From assembly GCF_001418015.1 (NCBI RefSeq), contig NZ_LIQG01000017.1:218232-282231 (forward strand): 64,000 bases of DNA. Direction: 5' to 3'. This document shows positions 9,011 to 17,632 of the stretch, piece after piece. Below the pieces are notes generated by a model. It did not search any database. It was not told the DNA's origin and was given only the letters and a program-made list of their open reading frames with translations. Within the stretch, counting starts at the first letter, position 1; each line of letters starts with the position of its first letter. A program made the translations under genes and the position numbers. This DNA comes from Lacinutrix mariniflava (GTDB lineage Bacteria > Bacteroidota > Bacteroidia > Flavobacteriales > Flavobacteriaceae).

Positions 9011-9952
9011 ATGACAAAACAAACGCTTAATATTACTAATGGATCAAGTCTTACAGAGTATCTTGAAAAAGAGAAATACGAAGGCGAAATGCTTACATGG
9101 CACGAAATGCTATGTGAAGGTCCAACCGAAAAAGAAATAGATACTACTTCTTTTTTCGAAATACGAAAGGCGTTTTTAGAATCTGTTTATGATGCGGAGT
9201 ACGATATTTTAAAAATACGATCCGAAATTCAAAAAACAAACGCTATTAACGACTATAAAGAGGTTGTCCTTTGGTTCGAATACGATTTATTTTGCCATAT
9301 TAACCTTATTGCTGCCATTAGTTTATTAAAACAAAAAGACATTAGAATTCCAATATTTTTAGTTTGCAGCGGACGTGTTAAAGGAGAAAAAAGCTTAAAA
9401 GGATTGCCAGAACTCTCTCCAAAACAACTAAAAGAACATTATCAAAATAAAATTGAATTAACAATAGACGATATTGCTACAGCACAAAAAGCATGGCGTA
9501 TCTATTGTGAAGGCGATCATAATTTATTAAAGCCATTAATTACAAGACCTTCAAACTTTAAATATTTAAGTATTTGTTTAAAGGCACATTTAAAGCGCTT
9601 TCCAGATACACGAAGTGGTTTAAGTACATTGGAGTATAATATTCTAATTCTAATAAAGGAACACAATATAAAATCACGTCATCATTTGGTTGGGTATGTG
9701 TTGCATTATCAAGGTTATTACGGCTTTGGAGACATGCAAATTGTGCGTTTAATAAACGAATTAGAAATATTTTATACTGAAACTGAAGATACCTTAACGC
9801 TAAACAGAAATGGACATTTAGCTTTAGAACACCAAAAAAACTTTAGAAAAGAACTGAATTGTAATTTTGTGTTTGGAGGTGTTAATAAAAGAGAATTTCA
9901 GTTTGATAAAAAAGAAAATAAATTGATTAAAAATACAATAGATGCCAATTAA
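9011..9952 (+). CDS. DUF1835 domain protein
   Basis: 313 aa. The N-terminal domain (about 3-130) matches DUF1835, with the hallmark ITNGSSLTEYL near the start followed by LTWHEMLCEGPT. A helical C-terminal domain covers the rest. The protein is soluble. Biochemical role unknown. It starts 5 bases after the SUI1 gene and its 3' end overlaps the phosphorylase start by 11 bases, indicating translational coupling. Confidence 0.75.
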   Translation: MTKQTLNITNGSSLTEYLEKEKYEGEMLTWHEMLCEGPTEKEIDTTSFFEIRKAFLESVYDAEYDILKIRSEIQKTNAINDYKEVVLWFEYDLFCHINLIAAISLLKQKDIRIPIFLVCSGRVKGEKSLKGLPELSPKQLKEHYQNKIELTIDDIATAQKAWRIYCEGDHNLLKPLITRPSNFKYLSICLKAHLKRFPDTRSGLSTLEYNILILIKEHNIKSRHHLVGYVLHYQGYYGFGDMQIVRLINELEIFYTETEDTLTLNRNGHLALEHQKNFRKELNCNFVFGGVNKREFQFDKKENKLIKNTIDAN

Positions 9953-10811
9953 AGAATCAGAATTAATATTAAATCCAGATGGTAGTGTTTACCACTTAAA
10001 TATAAAACCAGAACATTTAGCGAACACCATTATAACAGTTGGTGACCCGGATAGAGTATCTAACGTAACTAAACATTTCGATAGTATAGAGTTTGAGACA
10101 AGAAAACGAGAATTCCATACACAAACAGGAACATACAAAGGAAAACGAATTACTGTTATTTCAACAGGAATTGGTACCGATAATATAGATATTGTTTTTA
10201 ACGAGTTAGATGCTTTAGTAAACATCGATTTAGAAACGCGAGAAATAAAAAAAGAACTTACTTCTCTTACTATTGTTCGTGTTGGAACTTCTGGATCTAT
10301 TCAAAAAGAGATACCTGTAGACACTATTGTAATTAGCGAAATGGCTGCTGGTTTCGATAGTTTACTGCACTTCTATAATAGCGAAGCGTTTCAAAATAAA
10401 GACATTTCTAAAGCTTTAATGGAACATACAAATTGGTATAAAGCAAAGTCCGATCCTTACATTGTGAGTTGTGATGCAGATTTATTAAAACAATTAAGTT
10501 CTAACAAAACAGTTACTGGATTTACTGCTACTAACGTTGGTTTTTATGGTCCTCAAGGAAGAGTTTTACGATTAGCACTTCAGGATAACGATTTAAACGA
10601 TAAATTAGCTAACTTTAATTTTAACGGAAAAACTATTACTAATTTAGAAATGGAAACCGCTGGAATTTACGGTATTTCTAAACTTTTAGGACATAAAGCA
10701 TTATCTATGAATGCTATTATAGCTAATCGTGCGACAGGAAAATTTAGTGAGAATCCAAATAAAATAGTTGAAGACTTAATTATTTATACATTAAATAAAT
10801 TAGTCGAGTAA
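9942..10811 (+). CDS. Nucleoside phosphorylase (PNP/UDP family)
   Basis: 289-aa phosphorylase of the PNP_UDP_1 superfamily, which splits nucleosides with phosphate into base and ribose-1-phosphate. Visible motifs are GDPDRV (about 31-36, phosphate site), ISTGIGTDN, VGTSGSIQ and the ribose/base-site NLEMETAGIYGISKLLGH (about 228-245). The GxxMExxA-type active-site Glu is present. Purine or uridine preference cannot be decided. The gene overlaps the DUF1835 gene. Confidence 0.82.
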   Translation: MPIKESELILNPDGSVYHLNIKPEHLANTIITVGDPDRVSNVTKHFDSIEFETRKREFHTQTGTYKGKRITVISTGIGTDNIDIVFNELDALVNIDLETREIKKELTSLTIVRVGTSGSIQKEIPVDTIVISEMAAGFDSLLHFYNSEAFQNKDISKALMEHTNWYKAKSDPYIVSCDADLLKQLSSNKTVTGFTATNVGFYGPQGRVLRLALQDNDLNDKLANFNFNGKTITNLEMETAGIYGISKLLGHKALSMNAIIANRATGKFSENPNKIVEDLIIYTLNKLVE

Positions 10812-10951
10812 AGTAATATATTAGGTGTTTGCCTTTTATATTTAAGTAAAATTAGAAAGTTGCGACTAAAGTTTTTTAAACTTATGAAATCGTAACAAAT
10901 AAAATTATCGTTTAAGTTTACCTTGAACGCAGTCGAAAGACGAATAAGACT

Positions 10952-11806
10952 ATGAAAACAATAAACATTGGAGGTGTTCCAGAACATTTTAATTTGGCTT
11001 GGTATTTAGGACTTAAAAATGCCGAGTATAAAGATGCAGATATAAATTTACGCTGGAAAGACTATTTTGGAGGTACAGGCGCTATGTGTAAAGGTCTTAG
11101 AGATGGGACTATAGATATGGCAGTTATTTTAACCGAAGGTATTGTTAAAGACATTATTGCTGGAAATAAATCTAAAATTGTTCAGGTTTTTGTTCAAACA
11201 CCACTTATTTGGGGAATTCACGTAGCCAAAAACTCAGATTATAAAACCATTGAAGACGTTAAAGGAACCAAAGCAGCAATCAGCAGGTATGGTTCCGGTT
11301 CTCATTTAATGGCCTATATAAATGCTCAAAACAACGGATGGGATATTGAAAAAGATTTAGATTTTGAAGTTATAAAGAATTTGGATGGAGCTGTAGAAGG
11401 TTTAACCGAAGGTAAAGCTGATTACTTTATGTGGGAAAAATTCACCACAAAACCATTGGTAGATAATGGTACGTTTAGACGTATTGACAATTGTCCAAGT
11501 CCATGGCCTTGCTTTGTTATTGCTGTTCGTGAAGACTTTTTAAAGACTAATAGAGAAGACGTAAAAACCATTTTAGATATTGTAAACAATACTACTGCAG
11601 AGTTTAAAGAAATCCCAAGTATTGATAGAATGATTGCAAACCGTTACGAGCAAGAAATTGAAGATGTACAAGAATGGTTAGGTTTAACAGAATGGTCTCA
11701 AGAGAATATCTCTAAAGAAACTATTAATAAAGTTCAAGATGAGTTGTTGGCTCTAAATATTATTCCTGAGAAATGGGATTATAAGGATTTGGTGGAAACT
11801 TTATAG
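10952..11806 (+). CDS. Substrate-binding (NMT1/PBP2-like) protein without signal peptide
   Basis: 284 aa with the type 2 periplasmic-binding fold of the NMT1/THI5-like group: IGGVPEHFNLAWYLG at the N-terminus, FGGTGAMCKGLRDGTIDMAV, then VKGTKAAISRYGSGSHLMAY. The N-terminus shows no signal peptide or lipobox, and no ABC permease or ATPase lies beside it. It may be cytoplasmic and enzymatic or regulatory rather than a transporter subunit. The ligand is unknown. Confidence 0.7.
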   Translation: MKTINIGGVPEHFNLAWYLGLKNAEYKDADINLRWKDYFGGTGAMCKGLRDGTIDMAVILTEGIVKDIIAGNKSKIVQVFVQTPLIWGIHVAKNSDYKTIEDVKGTKAAISRYGSGSHLMAYINAQNNGWDIEKDLDFEVIKNLDGAVEGLTEGKADYFMWEKFTTKPLVDNGTFRRIDNCPSPWPCFVIAVREDFLKTNREDVKTILDIVNNTTAEFKEIPSIDRMIANRYEQEIEDVQEWLGLTEWSQENISKETINKVQDELLALNIIPEKWDYKDLVETL

Positions 11807-11810
11807 GTAT

Positions 11811-12056
11811 TATTAACTCCTCTTTCTTTCCATTTCTTAGGAAATGAAAATTCATTGCTCGGCTTAATATAAGAAGAGAGCTATTACAGTTTAACTTCAA
11901 TACAAAGAAAGAAAACCATAACTTTGTGTATCAACAAAAAATCATAAATAAAAAAGAAGAATAATCTAGCACAGTTCTTCTCTTTAGTCAAAGAGAAGTA
12001 GTTTATCAATGAAAAGTCGGAGAGTTTGAAGAGAAATGCAAAGCTATTTAAGTTAT
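11811..12056. repeat. Intergenic repeat unit A (DUF559-associated)
   Basis: First of three direct copies of a ~245-bp unit. It opens with TTAACTCCTCTTTCTT and carries a hairpin at about 11978-11999 (CTTCTCTTT AGTC AAAGAGAAG). It ends with GAGAGTTTGAAG and AAGCTATTTAAG. Copies B (12465) and C (12745) align along their whole length with scattered substitutions. It ends about 25 bases before the DUF559 start. Confidence 0.85.
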
Positions 12057-12080
12057 CTACAAAATCACTAACTTACAAGG

Positions 12081-12446
12081 GTGTACAGAAAAAAACTACA
12101 TTCTAAAGAAGAATTAAAAGAACTCAGATCTATTTTAAGAAAATCTCTAACGCCGGCCGAAGCTTACTTATGGTCTAAACTAAAAGCAAGACAGTTTAAA
12201 GGAATTAGATTTACAAAACAGCACAGTATAGGTTATTACATAGTCGATTTTTATTGTGCTGAATATAAGCTCATCATAGAATTAGATGGAGAAATCCATA
12301 ATACACGTAATCAATTTGAGAAAGACGAAATTAGAACTCAATATTTAGAAGGTCTAGGATACAAAGTTATTAGGTTTGAAAACAAAATGGCATTCGAGAA
12401 TCTACCATCTATTTATATGGAAATTGAAGATCAGATTAATAGCTGA
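12081..12446 (+). CDS. DUF559 (Vsr-like) endonuclease
   Basis: 121-aa protein of the DUF559 family, related in fold to the very-short-patch-repair nuclease. The catalytic core is visible: FTKQHSIGYYIVDFYCAEYKLIIELDGEIH, holding the D-(x)n-E-x-D pattern, then YKVIRFENKM. It starts with GTG at 12081 (MYRKKLHSKEEL), the register that fits the family's usual N-terminus. It sits between direct repeats A and B, away from any methylase or helicase. The role is unknown; a mobile or homing-like part is possible. Confidence 0.8.
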   Translation: MYRKKLHSKEELKELRSILRKSLTPAEAYLWSKLKARQFKGIRFTKQHSIGYYIVDFYCAEYKLIIELDGEIHNTRNQFEKDEIRTQYLEGLGYKVIRFENKMAFENLPSIYMEIEDQINS

Positions 12447-12464
12447 TAGAAAATATAATAATTG

Positions 12465-12711
12465 TTAACTCCTCTTTCTTCTGATTTTAAAGAAATTCAG
12501 AATTCATTCTCCTCTTAAAATAAGAGGAGAGCTAGTACAACTTAACTTCAATGCAAAGTATAGAAAACTAGAACTTTTGTATTAACAAAAGTCATAAATA
12601 AAAAAGAAGAATAATCTAGCACAGTTCCTCTCTTTAGTTAAAGAGAGGTGGTTTTTCAAAGAAAAGACGGAGAGTTTGAAGAAAAATGTGAAGCTATTTT
12701 AAGCTATCTAA
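12465..12711. repeat. Intergenic repeat unit B (DUF559-associated)
   Basis: Second copy. It contains two hairpins: CTCCTCTT AAAAT AAGAGGAG at about 12511-12531 and CCTCTCTTT AGTT AAAGAGAGG at about 12627-12648. It lies 19 bases after the DUF559 stop, so the gene is flanked by direct repeats A and B. Confidence 0.85.
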
Positions 12712-12744
12712 GTAATAAAGCACAGAGTTAAATTATAACGACTA

Positions 12745-12983
12745 TTAACTCCTCTTTCTTTCCATTTCTAAGGAAATCAAAATTCATTCTATTTTTAAAA
12801 TAAGAGGAGAGCCAGTACAATTCAACTTTAGTGTAAAATATAGAAAACTAGAACTTTTGTATCAACAAACAATCCTAAATATTAAAGAAATACAATCTAG
12901 CACAGTTCCTCTCTTTAGTCAAAGAGAGGTGGGTTTTCAAGGAAAAGACGGAGAGTTTGAAAAAAAAAAGGAAAGCAATTTTC
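12745..12983. repeat. Intergenic repeat unit C (DUF559-associated)
   Basis: Third copy, starting 34 bases after unit B and ending at the 3' end of ung. It contains CCTCTCTTT AGTC AAAGAGAGG at about 12908-12929. The left hairpin arm has decayed (CTATTTTT in place of CTCCTCTT). Confidence 0.85.
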
Positions 12984-12985
12984 AC

Positions 12986-13651
12986 CTACCACTCCACGTC
13001 GACCAAACCAAGTTTTTCTAACAAAACATTAGTCTTACTAAAATGTCTATTCCCAAACCAGTAACCTCGATTAGCACTTAAAGGAGAAGGATGACCAGAT
13101 TCTAAAATATGATGCTTTTTTTTATCAATCAACTTTGCTTTTTTCTTAGCAAAACCTCCCCAAAGTAAGAACACAACATTCTCTTTTTGATCACTTATAG
13201 TTTTAATAACCGCATCCGTAAAGATTTCCCAACCTTGTTTTTGATGACTTCCGGCTTCATGTGCACGCACAGATAAAGTTGCATTCAGTAAAAACACACC
13301 TTGTTCTGCCCAACGTTCTAAATTTCCGCTTGACGGATAAGAAATATTTAAATCGGTTTCAAGCTCTTTAAAAATATTAATTAACGACGGTGGATGTTTT
13401 ACGCCATCATTAACACTAAAACACAAACCATTGGCTTGATTGTAATTGTGATAAGGATCTTGACCAATAATAACAACTTTTAAATCGTTGAAATGGCATT
13501 TTTCAAAAGCATTAAAAATTAAGTTTTCAGGTGGAAAACATTGTGTCTCTGCATACTGTTTCGTCACAAAAGTCATTAAGTCTCTAAAATACGGACTATC
13601 AAACTCGTTTTGCAATTGTGATTTCCAACTTTCGTGAATGTTTGGGGTCAT
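12986..13651 (-). CDS. ung: Uracil-DNA glycosylase (family 1)
   Basis: Removes uracil from DNA as the first step of base-excision repair. The water-activating loop GQDPYH, the uracil-specificity stretch GLCFSV, the DNA-intercalation loop HPSPLSA and the central LLWGG strand are all intact. I place the start at ATG 13651 (MTPNIHESWK, 221 aa). The open frame extends upstream to GTG 13684, but a TATTTTG box lies directly before that GTG. It is the only copy in the window and appears monocistronic. Confidence 0.95.
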   Translation of the reverse strand: MTPNIHESWKSQLQNEFDSPYFRDLMTFVTKQYAETQCFPPENLIFNAFEKCHFNDLKVVIIGQDPYHNYNQANGLCFSVNDGVKHPPSLINIFKELETDLNISYPSSGNLERWAEQGVFLLNATLSVRAHEAGSHQKQGWEIFTDAVIKTISDQKENVVFLLWGGFAKKKAKLIDKKKHHILESGHPSPLSANRGYWFGNRHFSKTNVLLEKLGLVDVEW

Positions 13652-13729
13652 AACTTTTATAATAGCAACTATTAAATTCAGCACAAAATAAGACTATCTT
13701 TAATATCTATACCAATTGAAACGACTAAA

Positions 13730-14245
13730 ATGAGAATTAAAAACTCAACACTAAATGACATTAATAGCATTTTTAAACTATACAAAATAGCTTCAGACTA
13801 CCAAAAAGCAAAGGAAACCGTTGTAGTTTGGCCAGATTTTGAACGCGAATTAGTAGAAAATGAAATCATCCAGAATAGACAATTCAAACTGACTATAGGC
13901 GGCGAAATTGCTTGTGTTTGGGCAGTTGCGTTTAAAGACGATCAAATTTGGGAAAACAGTAAAAACGATAAAGCCATTTATATTCATCGTATTGCAACAA
14001 ATCCAGAGTTTAGAGGACAAGAATTTGTTACTAAAATTGTAAATTGGGCCAAAATTTACGCTGCTAAAAATGAAGTAGATTTTATAAGATTAGATACTGT
14101 AGGACATAATACCAAGCTAATTTCATATTACGAAAAAGCCGGTTTCAATTTTCTAGGAATGTTCACTTTAAATAATACAAAGGGATTACCAGACCATTAT
14201 CACAATCAGCCAGCAGCATTGTTTCAAATAGAAGTTAATAAATAA
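13730..14245 (+). CDS. GNAT-family N-acetyltransferase
   Basis: 171-aa acetyl-CoA-dependent acyltransferase. The GNAT core shows IYIHRIATNPEFRGQEFVTKIVNWAK (motif A, acetyl-CoA pyrophosphate loop R-G-Q-x-x, about 85-110) and the closing YYEKAGFNFLGMF strand (motif B). The substrate cannot be inferred. It is divergent from ung and followed by the YfcC carrier gene after 57 bases with two short hairpins. Confidence 0.82.
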   Translation: MRIKNSTLNDINSIFKLYKIASDYQKAKETVVVWPDFERELVENEIIQNRQFKLTIGGEIACVWAVAFKDDQIWENSKNDKAIYIHRIATNPEFRGQEFVTKIVNWAKIYAAKNEVDFIRLDTVGHNTKLISYYEKAGFNFLGMFTLNNTKGLPDHYHNQPAALFQIEVNK

Positions 14246-14247
14246 AA

Positions 14248-14296
14248 TTTCCGTCTACGCGGAAACAAAAAGACAAGCTTCCCGCTTTCTCGGGAA
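14248..14296. repeat. Two short hairpins upstream of the YfcC gene
   Basis: TTTCCG TCTACG CGGAAA (14248-14265) is followed by TTCCCG CTTTCT CGGGAA (14279-14296), ending 6 bases before the ATG at 14303. A near-identical hairpin lies just before the mutS2 start at 26607. Placement next to the start suggests either a translation effect or a short dispersed palindrome. Confidence 0.6.
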
Positions 14297-14302
14297 ATAC
14301 AT

Positions 14303-15796
14303 ATGAAAAACATTAAATTTCCAACAGCACAAACCATTTTACTAATTATTGCTGCACTTGTAACGTTATTAACTTGGCTTATTCCTGCAGGAAAATACGA
14401 TACTTTAGTTTACAATACAGATAGTAATAATTTTACACAAGCAAGTTCTGAAAAATCTATAAATCTGCCAGCAACACAAGAAACTTTAAACGCATTATCT
14501 ATAAAAATACCTTTAGAGAAATTTACAGGAGGTGATATTTATAAAGCGATTAATATTCCAAATACTTATAAAAAACTAGAAGCTAGACCACAAGGCATTT
14601 TTGAGTTTATTAAATCACCGGTAAAAGGAATTATAGAATCTGCCGAAATCATTTTTCTAGTCTTAATTATTGGCGGTCTAATTGGTATTATAAACAGCAC
14701 AGGTGCTTTTGATGCTGGTATTTCATGGCTAACCGATAAATTAAAAGGTTACGAGTTTATACTAATTATTTTAGTAACGCTTTTAATATCTATTGGAGGC
14801 ACAACGTTTGGTTTAGCTGAAGAAACCATGGCCTTCTTCCCTATTTTAATACCCGTCTTTTTAGCCGCAAAGTATGATGCTTTGGTTGGTGTTGCTTGTA
14901 TTTTTATTGGCTCTTCCATTGGCACCATGTGCTCAACCGTTAATCCGTTTAGCACAATGATAGCAAGTGATGCGGCTGGAATAAGTTGGACTACAGGATT
15001 AATTGGTAGAATAATAATGCTTTCGGCTTGTTTACTAATTTCTATAGGATACATTTTAAGGTATGCAAAACGTGTAAAAAATGATCCTACAAAATCTATA
15101 ATTTACGATCAAAAAGACGAAATAATGGCACTTTTTGGCAAAGCAGAAACAGAAAGCGTTCAATTTACAACACGCCTTCGTATTTCATTATTTGTTTTTG
15201 CAGCATGTTTTATAATCATGATTGCAGGAGTATCAATGTACGGATGGTATTTGCAAGAAATGTCTGCAACCTTTTTAGTAGGTGCTATTTTAATAGGTAT
15301 TGTTTCAAAAATTAAAGAATCTACTTTTGTCGATACTTTTGTAAAAGGTGCAGGAGATTTACTAGGTGTTGCATTAATTATAGGTATTGCTAGAGGAATA
15401 ACGGTTATTATGGATGATGGAATGATTAGCGATACCATGTTATATTACGCCAGCGATGTTACCAACGGAATGAATAAAGGTGTATTTGCAAGTGCCATGA
15501 CAGGTATTTATGCTGTACTCTCGTTCTTTATTCCAAGTTCGTCTGGAATGGCAGTTTTAACCATGCCAATTATGTCGCCTTTAGCAGATGGCGTTGGTGT
15601 AGGAAGAGAAATTGTAGTCAATGCCTACCAATACGGAATGGGTTTATTTTATTTAATAAACCCAACAGGATTAATATTAGCGTCTTTAGCAATAGTAAAA
15701 GTAGGATACGATAAATGGCTTAAATTTATCATGCCTTTGTTTATTACTTTGGTTGTATTTACTTTATTAGTTATGACTCTTTCCGTATATTTATAG
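14303..15796 (+). CDS. YfcC/DcuC-like anion carrier
   Basis: 497-aa integral membrane protein of the C4-dicarboxylate anaerobic carrier (DcuC/YfcC) family. There are about 12 hydrophobic segments, a large periplasmic or extracellular loop at about 30-105, and the re-entrant-type Ser/Gly-rich signatures GGTTFGLAEETMAFFPIL, GSSIGTMCSTVNPFSTMIASDAAG and FFIPSSSGMAVLTMPIMSPLAD. It likely moves dicarboxylates or dipeptides/arginine; the substrate is not determined. Confidence 0.82.
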   Translation: MKNIKFPTAQTILLIIAALVTLLTWLIPAGKYDTLVYNTDSNNFTQASSEKSINLPATQETLNALSIKIPLEKFTGGDIYKAINIPNTYKKLEARPQGIFEFIKSPVKGIIESAEIIFLVLIIGGLIGIINSTGAFDAGISWLTDKLKGYEFILIILVTLLISIGGTTFGLAEETMAFFPILIPVFLAAKYDALVGVACIFIGSSIGTMCSTVNPFSTMIASDAAGISWTTGLIGRIIMLSACLLISIGYILRYAKRVKNDPTKSIIYDQKDEIMALFGKAETESVQFTTRLRISLFVFAACFIIMIAGVSMYGWYLQEMSATFLVGAILIGIVSKIKESTFVDTFVKGAGDLLGVALIIGIARGITVIMDDGMISDTMLYYASDVTNGMNKGVFASAMTGIYAVLSFFIPSSSGMAVLTMPIMSPLADGVGVGREIVVNAYQYGMGLFYLINPTGLILASLAIVKVGYDKWLKFIMPLFITLVVFTLLVMTLSVYL

Positions 15797-15804
15797 GAAG
15801 AAAA

Positions 15805-15916
15805 ACAGTTGTCCGTTTGAGTGAAATCAATAATTGAATGCAATGAAATTATTGATTTTGTATCGAGAACTTGAGATAAGGTTCTCGATACAACTTTCTG
15901 TAAAGATCACACGAAC
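15805..15916 (-). repeat. Single copy of the ATCGAGAA hairpin element, inverted relative to the 30-kb array
   Basis: The core is a perfect 13-bp stem, TTGTATCGAGAAC (15858-15870) against GTTCTCGATACAA (15881-15893). An outer part reads TGTCCGTTTGAGTGAAAT, which corresponds to the end of the repeat units at 29826-30935 read on the opposite strand. An extra nested hairpin (CAATAATT/AATTATTG) fills the position where array units have AAAGAGAATTT. Confidence 0.75.
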
Positions 15917-15939
15917 CAACAACACACTAAATAACTTTA

Positions 15940-17070
15940 ATGTACGCAATTATAGGTGCCGGAATTGGCGGTTTAACCACTGCTGTAGTCTTCGAGAAAT
16001 TAAACATAGACTATCAAATATTTGAAAAAGCTAAAGGACCAAACGCATTAGGTGCAGGAATTTGGTTGGCACCAAACGCATTGCAAGTCTTAGAATTCGC
16101 AGGTGTTATAGATAATATTTTTAAAGTGAGTAATGTTGTCGATCGTATTACATTATCTACCGAAAAACTAAAACCATTAGCTGATAGTAGCCAATTACCT
16201 GCCAAAGAAAAATACGGATTCTCTACAGTAGCTATTCATCGTGCAAAACTACAATTGGCTTTAATAGAAGCTATCCCAAAAGAAAAAATACACTGGAACA
16301 AAGCTTTTGCATCTTATAAACAAGAAAATAACACCGTAACTGTAACGTTTCAAGATGGTACAACAACACAAAGCCAATACCTTATTGGTGCAGATGGTAT
16401 AGATTCTAAAGTACGCGCACAACTATTTCCAAAATCACAAATTCGGTATTCTGGACAAACCTGTTGGCGTGGCGTCATGAAAAGTGCTTTACCTCCAGAA
16501 TATAAAGACAGAGGTATCGAAATGTGGGGAAAAGGCATCAGGTTTGGTTTGTCTCAACTCTCAGAAAATGAAACTTCGTGGTTTGCAGTAAAAAACAGTG
16601 AAGCGTTTCAAAAAGATGATAGAGCAGTTTTAAAAAACAAACTCCTCTCCTACTTTAAAGATTTCCATCCTTTGGTAAATGAACTTATAAATAACACCGA
16701 AATCAATGCTATATTAAGAAACGATATCACCGATTTAAAACCCATAAAACACTGGCAAAAAGATAATGTTTGCCTTATTGGTGATGCAGCACATGCTACA
16801 ACGCCTAATATGGGACAAGGTGGTGCTCAAGCCATCGAAGATGCCTATTATTTAGGGAAATTGATTGCTAAAAATCCAACCGAAAACAATTTCAAAGCTT
16901 TCGAAAACAAACGTTTTAAACGTGTAAATAGTATCGTGAAGCAATCTTGGTTTACAGGAAAAATAGCCAACTTAAATACAGGTTATTCTGTAAGGAATGC
17001 TCTTTTTAGTGCGATTCCTAAAAAGCTAATAGACAAAAACATGTACTCTGTTTACGATTTAAAAGAATAA
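15940..17070 (+). CDS. FAD-dependent monooxygenase
   Basis: 376-aa class A flavoprotein hydroxylase. The N-terminal Rossmann motif GAGIGGLTTA binds the ADP part of FAD. The mid-protein motif LIGADGIDSKVR (about 150-161) and the C-terminal GDAAHATTPNMGQGGAQAIEDAYYLG (about 280-305) bind the flavin and NAD(P)H. No transmembrane segment. The substrate is unknown; relatives hydroxylate salicylate-type aromatics and act in xenobiotic breakdown. The lipoprotein gene follows after 10 bases. Confidence 0.85.
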   Translation: MYAIIGAGIGGLTTAVVFEKLNIDYQIFEKAKGPNALGAGIWLAPNALQVLEFAGVIDNIFKVSNVVDRITLSTEKLKPLADSSQLPAKEKYGFSTVAIHRAKLQLALIEAIPKEKIHWNKAFASYKQENNTVTVTFQDGTTTQSQYLIGADGIDSKVRAQLFPKSQIRYSGQTCWRGVMKSALPPEYKDRGIEMWGKGIRFGLSQLSENETSWFAVKNSEAFQKDDRAVLKNKLLSYFKDFHPLVNELINNTEINAILRNDITDLKPIKHWQKDNVCLIGDAAHATTPNMGQGGAQAIEDAYYLGKLIAKNPTENNFKAFENKRFKRVNSIVKQSWFTGKIANLNTGYSVRNALFSAIPKKLIDKNMYSVYDLKE

Positions 17071-17080
17071 ACTATTTATT

Positions 17081-17575
17081 ATGAAACACACCATACTTCT
17101 ACTTCTAGTATTATCAATCTTTAGCTGTAATAACACACCAGAACCAATTGTCAAAGTAGATACTATAGCCATTCAAGAGTCAAACAAAAAGGCCTTTCAT
17201 TCTGTTTTAAACAAACATTTAGAAGCTGTGCCTAAAAAGGATTTAGTAGCTATGAAAAGCACATTAACTCCTAATGGTAATATGCAACTTATTTTACCAA
17301 GTACTGAGCCAATATACACAAATGCAGACTTTATGCAATACCATCAAGATTGGTTTACAGCAGATTTAGAGTGGTCGTTTACAACCAAAGTACTCAATAC
17401 AAGTATTGGTAAAACACACGGTATGGCAATTGTAGAAGTTGTCTATAGCGAACCACTTCGTAACGGTAAACCTTATTTTAATAAAATGATAGTGAGCTAC
17501 GATTTGCAAAACATAAATGGCCATTGGTATTTTATTAAAGATCATGCCAGTTCTGTTAAAAAATCTACAGATTAA
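17081..17575 (+). CDS. NTF2-like (SnoaL-like) lipoprotein
   Basis: 164 aa with a lipoprotein signal peptide (LLLLVLSIFSC, modified Cys16). The body has the cone-shaped NTF2-like layout: an N-terminal helix (KKAFHSVLNKHLEAVPKKDLVAMKSTLTPN), then strands and the last strand pair HGMAIVEVVYSEP and YFNKMIVSYDLQNINGHWYFIKDHASS. It probably binds a small ligand or acts as a minor enzyme in the periplasm. It is the source of a decayed fragment at 18451-18527. Confidence 0.7.
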   Translation: MKHTILLLLVLSIFSCNNTPEPIVKVDTIAIQESNKKAFHSVLNKHLEAVPKKDLVAMKSTLTPNGNMQLILPSTEPIYTNADFMQYHQDWFTADLEWSFTTKVLNTSIGKTHGMAIVEVVYSEPLRNGKPYFNKMIVSYDLQNINGHWYFIKDHASSVKKSTD

Positions 17576-17632
17576 AAAATAAATTAGGTATTTTGAAACC
17601 AAATTCAATTTAACGTTTAAGAAATAAAATTA

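Noticed and set aside
15834..16025. 63-aa ORF before the FAD monooxygenase
   Set aside because: It runs through the ATCGAGAA hairpin element and overlaps the real start of the monooxygenase in another frame.
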